Below are positions 10,293 to 21,179 of a DNA stretch of 64,000 bases, one piece after another. Within the stretch, counting starts at the first letter, position 1. Every line of letters starts with the position of its first letter. The position numbers and the translations under genes were made by a program. The stretch is from Rhodocollybia butyracea. Its lineage: Eukaryota; Basidiomycota; Agaricomycetes; Agaricales; Omphalotaceae. A model generated the notes under the pieces. That model saw nothing but the letters and a program-made list of their open reading frames with translations. It was not told the DNA's origin and ran no database searches. The stretch is from positions 1 to 64,000 of the forward strand of contig JADNRY010000306.1 of the NCBI GenBank assembly GCA_015501585.1. The letters are read 5' to 3'.

Positions 10293-12265
10293 TCAGTCCC
10301 GCCGAACTACATGAATAACCCCAGCCCCCAACGCCCTCACCCGGTCTTCGTGATCATCATCACCAGCTTTCACCATGAGAAAGGGGAGTGCAAGGGAATC
10401 AACTGGGTGTGGGATTTTTGCTATCACAACTGGCCCTACTTCTCCGGCTGTGGACATGCACAGTGTAGCAAGCCCTTTTACTAGAGGCCACAGTTCAAAA
10501 TTGTGCACCACTAGTTCTGCCACTGGAAAAGTCACCATGCTAAGCCTAAGTTCCGACGCAGTGAAATCGGCGATAGTGATAAGAGGACCCCCGTAATCCC
10601 TGTCTGAAGCACCTGGAGAGGTATGTTTATAAGCATCTTGATATGACACTTCGTCTTGCCTATTGCGCAATTCATGTGATATAAGAGCAAGAAGACTGTT
10701 GAGATCTCGAGAGTCTGCGGAGCGAGGAACTCCTTCTAGATAGTAGAGAATGTTGAAGCCTTGTTTGATGATCAAATTATAGATTCACTCGCCTTTTCTC
10801 TCAGCAACGCGGGAGTAGCAGGGATCCCGATGCTCACTCCGATGAGATTTTTGACACGGCCGGCTGCAGTAGTATGTCATTTGGCACGCTGAGCAGCGAA
10901 AGAGTTTCGATACTGATGGAGAATTGCACTGCATAGTTGTTGAGTATACTTAGTACACAAGTTTTGAACATCGTACACTGACCTTTGGATCAGCACAAAC
11001 TTTAGGTTCCACCAGCAGCAACTCCTCCGTGAACATCGTACGTACTCTCATCACCTCTTCGAATTTCTTCCAAATAGGGTCTGAATGCTTTTGGACTTGA
11101 TCGCTCTGCGACGTCGCATCCCGAAGAGGGTGTTTTCGCAAGACCTTCTGCAACGTCTTCAGAACGATACGGTACATGGATGCAGCTGCAATTTTTTCGA
11201 CTATTGTTCCGTAAAGCTCGTCCACGGTGTGGCCTGCCAGGAGGCAGTCACCACATACCTGGGAAAAGTACCAAAGGGCAGAGAGGAGCCCCATTTCGAG
11301 AGAGAAAACAATCGTGTCGTATCCACCGTAATCAAATGCAATGCATAGATGACGTACAGCGTATTTCCAGGTATCGACGACATTAAGGTCGTTTATAATG
11401 TTCTGAAGACGCTTAGTGGACTCGATATTCTTGATGTTCTTGCCAATGCGGGTCAAGGTGTGAGTGACGAAATACACAGAGCGGCGTTTTATGGATTGCT
11501 GGAGAAGCATTTGGGAAGTTTCCGTTCCCATGGACCAGACAAACAGCCATTGTGATAGGTCGCGATATCTTATGGTCAATGGTCGCTTTTGGCAGAGACA
11601 GGTGAGAACCTTAATCAGCGCAGTACTTGCGGGGATGGAAATATTGTTTAGCGTGTCCCGATGGACGTGAAACCAAATATCATTCCAGCCGTTGATCATC
11701 AAGTCCAGCAACCTTGCAGATGCTTGTAGTAAGCTGATGAGGACCCGTCACGGTGCACGCAGAGTCCGTATATTTGTACACGAACGACCATATCAGCTGC
11801 ACCAGGAGTAGATTCTAGTTCTTGAATGCGAATTACTCCGGTGGACAACAATTCAGAGCACAACACTAGGACCGTACGAAGCATTCGTATTCCAATCGAG
11901 TCATCATCTGAATCGTAAGGTAGACCTGATTCGATGTAAGTCTTTACCATGTACGACATCCAAAGGTGCATTGCGGACCAATATTTCCTGAGTGTTGATA
12001 CGACTCTAAAGCGGTGTAAATGTTGAACCTTTGGAAATACTGAAGCTATAGCCGTCAGAATGTCCTCCGCACGTTGAACGTTATCCGGCAGAGTATAGCT
12101 CCGATGGTTCGAGCTCGTTCCAATTACAGTAGACTCGCAAGGGGGCTTGATTTTGGCCAGATCAGATAGATCCGCTGGAAGCCTATTGAGGAAAATCCGG
12201 CGTTCTTTCGCGCCATGAGAATGTAGCTGAGAAAGCTCTTGGAGCAATTCGAGTGGCGTGTTCAT
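10293..12265 (-). pseudogene. MYND zinc-finger protein, copy B (mid-gene frameshift)
   Basis: Exons on the minus strand: 12265-10983 (with a break), 10928-10793, 10735-10293. The start MNTPLELLQELSQLHSHGAK is intact, unlike copy A. At about 11715-11730 one nucleotide is missing: copy A reads SAYYEVSARLLDMM, this copy SAYYKHLQGCWT and stop, after which the original frame resumes (LLDLMINGWND). The MYND finger is VCADPKCNS, FRCSACQMTYYCSRPCQKSH, EHRDPC. The second intron (10792-10736) again has a GC donor (GCGAGT) at the same place as in copy A. It is a tandem paralogue of copy A and sits divergently next to the intact WD40 gene. It could be a pseudogene or a sequencing error. Confidence 0.8.
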
Positions 12266-12545
12266 GTTAGACGTCGCCCGCCTTTCAAGTGTCTAAGAAA
12301 AAAAGACATTAATCAGGAGTAGTGGAAGAAGAGAACTATCACTGGTTACATCTCTTCTGGTACTCGTAATTCAGTACTCAGTTCCAACGTGCACTGATTA
12401 AACTTGCGATAAAACGAACAAAGCGCCCGTGACCCCCATCGCGTTGACCGTGACTGCGTGACAAACAGCTGCTCTTTCTCTCTTTCGCTCACTAATCGCC
12501 CTGCAAACTACGATTCGGATAACACTAGTAAAAACTGAACGAATA

Positions 12546-14195
12546 ATGTCGAAACGCTCAGTATCGCCTCCCGCTCCCGGTGGAGCAGTAATAAAACGCG
12601 CCAAAAATGACAACGGAGCTGCATCTTCAACGACGAGAGAAATCGCCATTTCGTCAAATAACGACCCAAGGAACAAAGCCTTGACTCGGACTGTACCGAG
12701 AACAAGTGGATTGGAGGCACCAATTATCAGTTTGGCCGGCGCTCATTCGGTAAGCATATTGTTTCTCTCTGAGCTTTTTTCATAGTTTATGCGAAACTGG
12801 TTCAGTGATATCGTTATGTATCTCAATCAGAGGTACATTCGGTCCGTGTTGTGGATTTCTCTATTCCTACTCGTCTTTTTTTTTACCAAAAAAAAACAGA
12901 TATTAATCAAGCTCATTTACAGGGCGAAATCCTCTCTTGTCGTTTCTCTCCCTCCGGCCTGCACATCGCTGCCTGTTCTTCTGACCGCTCGTTGTCTCTG
13001 TGGAATACCTATCCACCTAACACGAACTACGCTTTACTTTCAAATATTGCGAAAGCGCCGTTATTAGACCTGCAGTGGTCTTTATTCCAACCGTGGATAT
13101 ACACAGTATCAGCAGACCATATGCTTAGCGTCGTCGATACCACTACAGGAGAGAGAATTCGGAAAGTTCGTGCGCATGGCGGAATCATCAACTCTCTAGA
13201 CCGAACTATGGCTGGCGGTGCAGGAACGGAGCTGCTGGTGACTGGTAGCGATGATGGGACAGTAAAGGTATGGGAGAGCAGCGATGACGGCGGACTAGCA
13301 AAATATCCAGTCACCACAATCGAAGTAGGATGCCCAGTGACCGCAGTATGCTGGAGCAAAGACGGACAAAACGTGTATGTTGCGTCGTTGGATAACGAGA
13401 TTCACGTATGTTTTAATTTCTCCCTTTTCCTTTCTATGTCTCTGACCGATTTTTTCACAGGTATACGACCTCCGAAATTCGACTACGGCTAGTGCCAACG
13501 CCAATGGCAGCACCTACCCGCGAACTCAACCGCTACTCTCCCTTACCGGGCACACAGATACTCCTACCTCACTATCCGTTTCTCCAGACGGCAACTTCCT
13601 CCTCTCACCGTCTTTATCCTCGAACGTGCTGATCCACGACATACGGCCCTTTAGCCCGAGTCCGACTCGCGTTCACCGGATACTGAGGGGAGCACCGGCA
13701 GGGTTCGAGAATACGCTTCTCAAGGGAGCGTGGACGAGAGACGAAGAAGTGCATGGCGGAAAACCAGGTCAAAGAGTGGCTGTAGGAGGTGCGGATCGGA
13801 TGGTATGCGTATGGGAGGTCGAGAGCGGAAAACTGATGTACAAGGTGAATTTCTACTTTTCGTTCGAGTTGTATGCGCGCGCGCCAAAGTGCTGCTGCAA
13901 TTTTTGTTTCGAAATGACTGCTGCTGTTTCTGACGTTTTTCGCCTCGTGTAGCTCCCTGGCCACAAAGGAACAGTAACATCTTGCGACTTCCACCCCAAG
14001 GAGCCTATACGTAAGCCAACCACCCTTCATCTTCATTCGGATGTTACTGACTGGTTTCGCGTCGCTCTATTTCTTTTCTCCGCACTGGAACGCCTTGCCC
14101 TTTTCTCTGCACCTGCGTCCATCTCCATAGTTCTCACTGGAAGTAAAGATGGTACAATGCTACTCGGAGAGCTGGAGGCAGGAATAGCTGTATGA
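12546..14195 (+). CDS. SNRNP40: U5 snRNP 40 kDa WD-repeat protein (Prp8-binding), SNRNP40/Spf38 type
   Basis: Five exons: 12546-12749, 12923-13405, 13461-13844, 13953-14010, 14131-14195. They sum to 1194 nt, 397 residues, in frame. It starts MSKRSVSPPAPGGAVIKRAK, as fungal SNRNP40 proteins do, then RTVPRTSGLEAPI, and about seven WD repeats. Examples are GEILSCRFSPSGLHIAACSS, SLWNTYPPNTNY, LTGHTDTPTSLSVSPDGN, AGFENTLLKGAW and LPGHKGTVTSCDFHPKEPI, ending GSKDGTMLLGEL. The NTNY and INSLDRTMAGGAG segments are characteristic of this orthologue group. The known role is in the U5 snRNP and spliceosome, through binding to Prp8; it is a single essential-type housekeeping gene in other fungi. The first repeat is slightly unusual (LAGAHS where LTGHS is common, LLSNIAKAP where LLSGHKAP is common). 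Confidence 0.93.
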
Positions 14196-14550
14196 TGTGT
14201 TTTTGTATTTACCGTAACTGGAAAGCGGTATCGCGAGTGTACTACTTGGAAGTCCGTTACAAGGGGAGTCGGGCGGCAACGCGCTCTCCTTTTTGACTGA
14301 GTTGCTGAGTAGTACACAGGCAAATGTTCTGACAACCATACATGAGCATTCGGTGTAATCGGCGTGCCATACAGGACAATCGTTGGTCAGATGTAAGTAG
14401 GTTGTGGTCGAAGTCAAATGCGTTTGCAACCCCCCAAGTGTTGACCGAAATTCTGCATCGCGATCAAAAGTGACGATCTGGAGAGTCAAAGTTACTGGAG
14501 AAAAAAAAAAACACAACTTTTGTTTGGAATACTTAGTATCAAAAAGTATC
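14196..14550. other. intergenic between WD40 gene and tRNA
   Basis: No gene seen. A short A-run (about 14502-14512) lies before the tRNA 3' end. A T-run on the minus strand just downstream of the tRNA (14502-14512 read in reverse) could serve as the Pol III terminator. Confidence 0.4.
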
Positions 14551-14645
14551 GGGCCTAACCGGGACTTGAACCCGGGACCTCGTCGAAAGCTTTTACCGCG
14601 AGCGGTACACCCTAACAACGAATCATACCCCTAGACCATCAGGCC
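14551..14645 (-). tRNA. tRNA-Pro(AGG) with a 23-nt intron
   Basis: On the minus strand the acceptor stem GGCCTGA pairs with TTAGGCC, with discriminator C. The D arm is GTCTAGGGGTATGAT. The anticodon stem CGTTG/CGACG closes a loop TTAGGGT, giving anticodon AGG. The T arm is CCGGGTTCAAGTCCCGG. An intron of about 23 nt follows position 37, the standard place for eukaryotic tRNA introns. The mature tRNA would be 72 nt before CCA addition. B box GGTTCAAGTCC is intact. Confidence 0.93.
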
Positions 14646-14975
14646 GATGAAAGTAAATCCAGAAACTAGTATCTATGCCCACAAAATCGGTCCTCCGAAC
14701 CCTTCCTTTGGGGACAAAAGTGACATATCCTTGTAATACTAGCAAAACATACTTCACTTATATCTTACTCTGTCCAGTACAACAATAGGTCTGTTCGTGA
14801 CTTTTAAGCTGTCGACTCGGAGAGTTCTTAGACGAGACCCATAGTATGATGGATGCCAGAAATGTATTTAGGAAGCTTCGTACGCAGTAATGGGTGTTCG
14901 CTCGCTTGGTACCATACTAATTCCTCTAATACGAGACTAGCGATGGCCTAGAAGATCAATAGCTACATACATGAT
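14646..14975. other. intergenic
   Basis: No open frame or RNA recognised. It lies between the tRNA 5' end and the 3' end of the phosphatase gene. Confidence 0.4.
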
Positions 14976-16634
14976 TTAACTCGCCTTCTGATCTGGACCC
15001 TTGACAAACTTTGCCACTTTGCACATCCCATCTTCCGCTCCGCACCACTTCAGTGGTTGTAGGGCATCATTCACCAGTACGCGCACGAACTGCTGGTTGC
15101 TTAAGCTCTGGATCTGGCGCTCAATTCTTGGACCATGCTGTGTAACTTCCTCATTTCCTTCCTTCGGGCTTGAAGTTTCACAGGTCATGCGCTCGAGCAC
15201 GATCCGTCCAGCAAACGGGACAAGCGCGGACGCCTTGTAATCCGACGAGTCGTCCCGCTTCTTGAGACTAAGGTCTTTAGCCTGGCGAAACAGCCCAAGC
15301 TCGTTTAAGATGCCCGCCATTTCGTTGTCATGAGAGAAATCAGCGTAAAAGCTGGGGTCCGACTTCTTCGTGGAGCTGAGACGAGTGTACAGGGCCTCGG
15401 CGTATCCGTCCGGTGAGAGCCCGTATTTAGAGTGGGGTTTAGATCTGAGAGAGAATTGAATGGAGAAAATTGAATGAAAAGAATCGAAATAGCACCAGCT
15501 ACTCACTTGCCGATGTAGTACTTGTTAAGGGCACCCTGCCACGCAAAGTCCTTGAACTGTTCTTCTGTGAAAATATTGCAAAATGGGCTGAGAGTTTTAG
15601 AAGAGGTGTCTCCCTGGCGCAAAATGCCAGTTTCAAGGGGGCACATCAACATGAGATAATACACATCATCTTTAGAGAGTTGTGTCCCAATCACGGCACT
15701 GAGGGTTTTACTGATCTCAGGGAGGTACTTTCTCATCCAAGGTCGGTAATATTTCTGCCTGACTCTGACAGCAGTGAATAAGTCCCACTGGACACGACAT
15801 TAGATTAATTAAAAACAGTTATATAAAAAGTCTGCACCTTTGTTTGTTTTTCGATCAGCTCGGGAGGCGGTATATTGTGTCCGTAGAGTTTTTCAAAGCC
15901 TAAGAAAGTGGATAAGTTCATTCTGGGAGATCCTAGCTTGCCATGTACCTTTGATCCAATTCTCCGCCGAAATTACAACCCGGGGAACGCTCGAGGAGTG
16001 CACTAATGGAACACTCGTTGTGCTTGTGAATAAAGCCTTGTACCGCGAGTATTGCAGCAGGCCTGACTCGTAGGATCTAAAGACTAGATTAGTACAGCCA
16101 AGGGGAAGGGAAATTTCGCTGACTCTTTTTCGCCGAGTGGGGTGAGCTTACCCTCCTGTTCGGGGCCGATCTCATGTTTTTTATATTTAGCTTCAGATAG
16201 GAAATCGAATTTTTGATCAGAAATCTTTTTTTTGTCGAGGATCTTCTTGAGTTTTTCCACGGCAGTCTTGATACCCTTATTCTGAGGCATTTCTGGATAC
16301 CTTGAGCCATGACGCTGTACCTAAAACATCTTTGTAGACCATGGGTCGATGGTAAGCAAGCAAGGACGTACAAGGTGAACCTGAAAACGTCCCAATCATC
16401 AAGGTGACTGTAACAAACTAACATCGGAAGTATTCTGCGCACCTGGTTGATTGTACAGTGAGCAGGTGGCGGTGCATAGGTATCAGCCGGAGTATAAGGA
16501 GCAAACTGGGCCCAAAGGCTTTGGAATCGCGCTATATCAGGATGCTCAACAGCGTCACGCTTACTTGGGCTGTGAACCGGAGCCGAAGCGACCAAGAGAA
16601 AGGAAGAGACAACGAAGGAAGAGAGCAAAAGCAT
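14976..16634 (-). CDS. secreted histidine acid phosphatase / phytase-like
   Basis: Seven exons on the minus strand: 16634-16443, 16380-16372, 16320-16124, 16076-15949, 15899-15838, 15787-15507, 15444-14976. They sum to 1338 nt, 445 residues, in frame. It begins with a signal peptide (MLLLSSFVVSSFLLVASAPV) and a Lys-Arg processing site (SKRDA). The catalytic VQRHGSRYP (RHGxRxP) spans a 9-nt microexon coding VHL. PRVVISAENWIKG, PFCNIFTEEQ and the proton-donor motif FSHDNEMAGILNELGLF (HD) follow in the order expected for fungal phytases and related acid phosphatases. It would release phosphate from phytate or other phosphomonoesters outside the cell. The C terminus (CKVAKFVKGPDQKAS) lacks the last Cys-containing residues usual in the family, so a further small 3' exon may have been missed. 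Substrate preference cannot be read. Confidence 0.9.
16372..16380 (-). other. 9-nt microexon of the phosphatase gene
   Basis: GTTCACCTT (Val-His-Leu) lies between introns 16442-16381 (62 nt) and 16371-16321 (51 nt), both GT-AG. Including it gives INQ-VHL-VQRHGSRYP, matching the spacing before RHGxRxP in this family. Skipping it removes three residues but keeps frame. Confidence 0.7.
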
Positions 16635-17161
16635 GACCAGCAGTGCGAATGGATATGGAGGAGAGGGTTAGCGGCCTGGCCAGCAGGTAAGTCGAAGCTC
16701 AGACTGATTTGACTTGCTTTTATATACTTTTGGCCTGTCTCTAGGGCTGTGAGGGACGAAACGTCTCGTCTGGTCGGAACAACACCGGAACAACACCCGC
16801 AACAAATTAACTCATATTTGTCTCATGGCGGGGTAATGAATTCGAAATCAATTCGATGTAACAATAATGTATGCGATTGGAATCGTACGTAGACTCAACC
16901 AAGGACTCAACTAACACTACTCTACATACTAAGTAATATCAATCTAATATCGATATTAATGGAGCCTCCTGGCTTTCGACAGCTTTCGACACGCTCTCCG
17001 AATTTCACGTCTTCATTTGCGGAAAACAAACCATCTGTCTTCTTTGGAAGGAGTTTCTGCTCGAATGTACTTTGCTTTCCGACACGCATTTAGCGCCCAA
17101 ACATTTCAGCGCTTCTAATTCTTCTCAGTTGTTTAACTAGGTTCGCCCAACTTGAGCAATT
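16635..17161. other. divergent intergenic region between phosphatase and PHD genes
   Basis: It must contain both promoters, since the two genes are transcribed away from each other. A TATATACTT-like site lies about 85 bp upstream of the phosphatase start. No gene seen. Confidence 0.4.
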
Positions 17162-18923
17162 ATGGTAATGTACTTTCATGCTTAACTTACAATGGAGATG
17201 TTCATGCACAGTGATATTCAGGCCAGCCCTCAAAAAACGACAAAAACGCCTCCGTGTTGAGTCTTTGGAAGCTCAGATGATCGCCACTGGCAACGAGATT
17301 CTAGGTTGGACACCTTTGAAGATCTGTGAAGGACTAGCGGTTTATGTGGACCAGAAATGGGACCGGGCTTGGAAAGACAATCGGAAAAGCTCACGAGAGA
17401 AAAGACCAGTGCGTTCCTTGCTGTGATTTTCATGTCGCGAATTGACTTCCCCCTGTTGCTAGATCTGCTCTCTGTGTCATAATGGCGGAGACCTCGTCGA
17501 ATGCAGCAACAAAAAGTGCTCAAGCACTATCTGCAAAGGTCATCTAGCGCGTTATACGATGGTAGAAGAACTTGAAGAAGAGGATTATACCTGTATCTTC
17601 TGCCACGCAAAGCAGGCCCCCGACGAACCATATAAGGTAGACGGCGGACTGTTGCACTTGGTTCGATCGACTCAAGATATTCTAGGGCTTCAATGAAAGT
17701 GAATTTCGGACGCAGTTTCTGAATATTGATCTGTTGGCTGGCGACCACGACATAGGAAATATCAAGTCGGATTGTCCATATACTCTACTCCTCACAATAT
17801 ACCTCGACGATGAACGTCTGATCCCGAACCTAGGCTTCAATATCGCGTTAGACTTGGTCAACTTCCTTCCTGGACAAATTGCCAGCGCCTCAATACCGTT
17901 CAACTTTCAATGGGATAGCAGTGATGTCGAGTCATTTCAATCTAAAATGAACTCACTCGTGACTGCGCTTGAAAATGGGCCATTAGAAAGGTATATTTAG
18001 TAGTGCGACTGAACTTTTGTTTCAATAACACATTATCATTGCAGAATAACGAACATATCGGTCATTCTCTTCACACTAACCCATCCGAAGAAAGGATACC
18101 TTCATTCGCAACGAGATAACCGTGGCTCCTCTTCTTTTACAGAAGTATGTGTTTTCGTCCATTAGCTTCGACAGGAGCTAAACAACTGGCATTCAGCTAA
18201 CGGATGCGATTTTCCCGCCTAAACTCAAGGAGCAATTTCGAAAAAAAGCATCCCGAACCAATCTGATCCTTCACGCCTCGGGAGTATTCTGGCAGCAGCA
18301 GAGTCTGCAACACGAAGTCATCAAGTTTCTGAACGAGTTGAGGATATTATCTGTTCTTGTCGGCTCTATCTATACTTATCTCAGATAACCTTTTATCTAG
18401 CGTCAAGATCGATTTCATTCTAGGATTCGAAGCTCTTTTATTCAATTGGGCGCTCGCTACTCCCGCTCTCACCACGATTCTTCGCAAATTCTACATTGAG
18501 GGAATGTCAATATCGACAATTGCCGAGATAGTAGGAGGTACAGGAACTCATGGAGATCATAGCGGTATCGTTTTGGCTCAACGTAATAGGATCTATGCTC
18601 TCATGTGGCACGACGCCACCTTACGTCCATTCGGTGTCAAGCTGGACCGCCAGTGCAAGGCTTGTGGTGTGCTTGATGCTTGGGGAAAGGAGCGTGTATC
18701 CTATCAACTGCGACCAGGGACTAAGGAAGTTGGTGCGATCATTCTCGAGTGTCGGAAGTGTGGCGCCCAGCTGAAAAAAGAGAAGCCTCCTGGTGTATCC
18801 AGGTTACGCGGAGGGGAAGCATTGACAGATTATAGAGTTGACGGGCTGGGAGACACTATGATACAGGACTTGTACCAGGTTAACCGACGAGCTGAGGATG
18901 TCATACAAAATGACCGAATTTAA
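17162..18923 (+). CDS. PHD-like zinc-finger protein, fungal lineage family, function unknown
   Basis: Eight exons: 17162-17164, 17222-17255, 17305-17408, 17463-17636, 17686-17990, 18045-18144, 18197-18336, 18401-18923. They total 1383 nt, 460 residues, in frame. After WTPLKICEGLAVYVDQKW and a basic segment comes a PHD-like finger, ICSLCHNGGDLVECSNKKC-x3-C-x2-H ending YTCIFC. Next is GDHDIGNIKSDCPYTLLLTI and a region of about 250 residues without a known domain. A second Cys4 cluster (CKACG and CRKCG) lies near the C terminus. PHD fingers often read histone tails, which would suggest a chromatin role, but that is inference. The first exon, only an ATG followed at once by an intron, is the least certain part; the rest is supported by frame. 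Confidence 0.75.
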
Positions 18924-19416
18924 TGCGTATATATATATACATGTATGTACTTGGAGTTGGTAATTATCCGATGTTGTACTGCTATACATTATCGAACGAG
19001 GCGGATTCAGGACACTTAAGCAAAATAATCAGTTCCATAGATGCGATGGTGAGCACAAACTCCTTACATGGGTGCCAATGATCGAAAGGCTGTCGACTGT
19101 CGACATTTCACAGCCCTTCATCAGTCGATGATGAAGGTAAGCAGGACCCGTAATGACACGATGGCTGGATAACGAGAATCCAAACACCTTGAATATCAAG
19201 ACATTTTGAGACCGACCGAATCGAAAGCACCAAAGGGTCGATCTGAAAACTAGGCGGCGATCGAATTAGCGTTCAAGTCCATGATTGACGACCAATCGCT
19301 GCAGTAACTACCTGCCTACAAAGTTTGTCAGCAACCAAGTTCGATACCAAACAGAGCCGTAAATATACCTCGAAGATGACTGCCCATCCAACAGACTCAA
19401 CAAAAATGCACGTACC
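18924..19416. other. intergenic
   Basis: It contains an AT dinucleotide run just after the PHD gene stop and a CTGTCGACTGTCGACA motif near 19090. No gene seen. Confidence 0.4.
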
Positions 19417-19939
19417 TCAACCAAGAAACACCAATACGTTAAGATCATAAAGATCTCTCCACGGGCGTGTGGAACTCTCCCCGACCCAAGCAGACTCTAT
19501 GGAGTCCGGAGCCGCCACCAAAATGTAAAGCCAGTGTCCAGCCCGCAGCTCCCGCACCCACCAAACAGTGAAGATGCGTTCACATACGGGGTTTCTCGAG
19601 GCGACTATTTCACACCTCCTTGCGATACTGAACCCCAAGACAGAGCACCTAGCATGCAGTGCCACAACCTGCTTGGGATCCAGTATACGGTCTTTGCTAA
19701 ACATGAAGAGAACGCACCGGGGCTGATAGCGCAAAGCATTGTCAGCCCCACACAGGTACCCTGTTGAAGGATACTGTTGTTTCCGGGGTACGCGCACATC
19801 CCGTGGCGTGGTCCCCGTTCGGCGCTTGGTTGGCCCCTCCAACCAGGATGAGGCCAGTTTCTGTATATGAGAGACGAGTTCTCGTATCTGGTCTATCAAA
19901 GGTAGTCTAAGATGTGGCCATCAGGAGAGTGACATTGCG

Positions 19940-19975
<36 letters not shown>

Positions 19976-20362
19976 GGCGTACCATCGAGGTGTAGATGTC
20001 TAACGAGAATCGAAGGGTGTAGGAGTTATTGTGGTGGCCTGGGCCAGAGGTGCCTACGAATCCATCAATAAGCAACGCTGAAATACTTGTGAGTACCATG
20101 AAAAGGATTAGTATACCCTCATCCTTCTGAACGGTGTACTCTGTCGATGAAGATAAACCTACACAAGAGATAATTTTGGTCAGCAAAAAAAATGTGGCGA
20201 GAAAATGTGGCGAGGAAATGTGGCGTACTTTCGAAGACGTGTAGTCAACGAATACTCAGGATAGAGGTCATGGAAGAGTAGAAGCGACACCACTCCACAG
20301 AAATTTGGATGAGGCGGATGGTGGTGGTGGTGGTAGGAGGAAAAGAAAGGATTGTGGGTCAT
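19417..20362 (-). CDS. possible gene fragments, membrane-like segments, unresolved
   Basis: On the minus strand one open segment encodes a hydrophobic stretch (ILILFMVLTSISALLIDGF, about 20060-20110). Another, at 19417-19899, has no recognisable domain; an alternative frame there gives a hydrophobic, small-residue-rich segment. Two intron-like gaps both begin GTACGCCAC. One of them contains a 34-bp A/T homopolymer. I could not join the parts in one frame. It may be a decayed multi-pass membrane protein gene or chance. Confidence 0.2.
19940..19973 (+). repeat. poly(A) tract of 34 bases
   Basis: An uninterrupted run of A flanked by GACATTGCG and GTGGCGTACC. About 215 bp further on, three ATGTGGCG units repeat (20192-20230), the first followed by more A-rich sequence. 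No retroposed gene body was recognised beside it. Confidence 0.9.
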
Positions 20363-21179
20363 AGAAAGATGGGAGCGTTTTTATACCCCCCCAAAACGGC
20401 ATCAGCCGGAATTTCCACGCTGTTCTGACAGCATAAAAAATTGTTCTTCCGATATCGATAGTTTTCTACGCCATTTTCTACGCAGTTATACAACGTGGAC
20501 TCTGCAAGAAACGATTGCTTCGGACAATGATACGTCTTTCGTCATAAAGCGCACCGATTTGCTCAGATAAAGAAAGAGATGTAAGGAATCACATACCGTC
20601 TTTCGATAAAAAATGGAAGAGGCATATTATCTGTATGCCTAGAAAAAGAAGGTCAAACAGGGTCAAACCGCGTCGAAGTTTATCGTGACTCCGAAAGCTC
20701 GCTGTGCATAGCAAGTTTACCCGCAGCTTCAAATCCTGGCCTATGGGACTGACGAAGTCACTAATCGCTAGACAGTTCTCAGTAGGTTGCCCAGAGATAA
20801 ACATTTGGATTGAATCGGGGACGATAACTTCGGAGTTGTACAACGGGCAAAGCAGCAGGAGTCACGCCTGGTTGTAAAGGTTGCGGCATAGTAAAAGCGT
20901 AAAAACAGAGGCAATCTACGAACTTGACCTCGGGAGCGAACGAGCTCCGGGTAGTTCATGAGAAGGAAGCCAATATGGACTTGAGCTTGTGCATTAAACC
21001 TACTGGTAGAGCTACATCGCCACGTAAGTAAGCGATTAGGATATTAGTATAATACCCTCATGCTCGAGGTTTTGCTGCTGTTTCACTGAACTTATTTCAG
21101 CATTATAACGCGATGTAAAGCTTCTTGTTACCAAGCCCAAGCCTGAGTCCTATTCACTAAGTAGATCTTCCTGATCACC
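20363..21179. other. intergenic, no gene recognised
   Basis: Short open frames only (up to 84 codons on the minus strand), with no motifs or consistent splice pattern. Confidence 0.4.
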
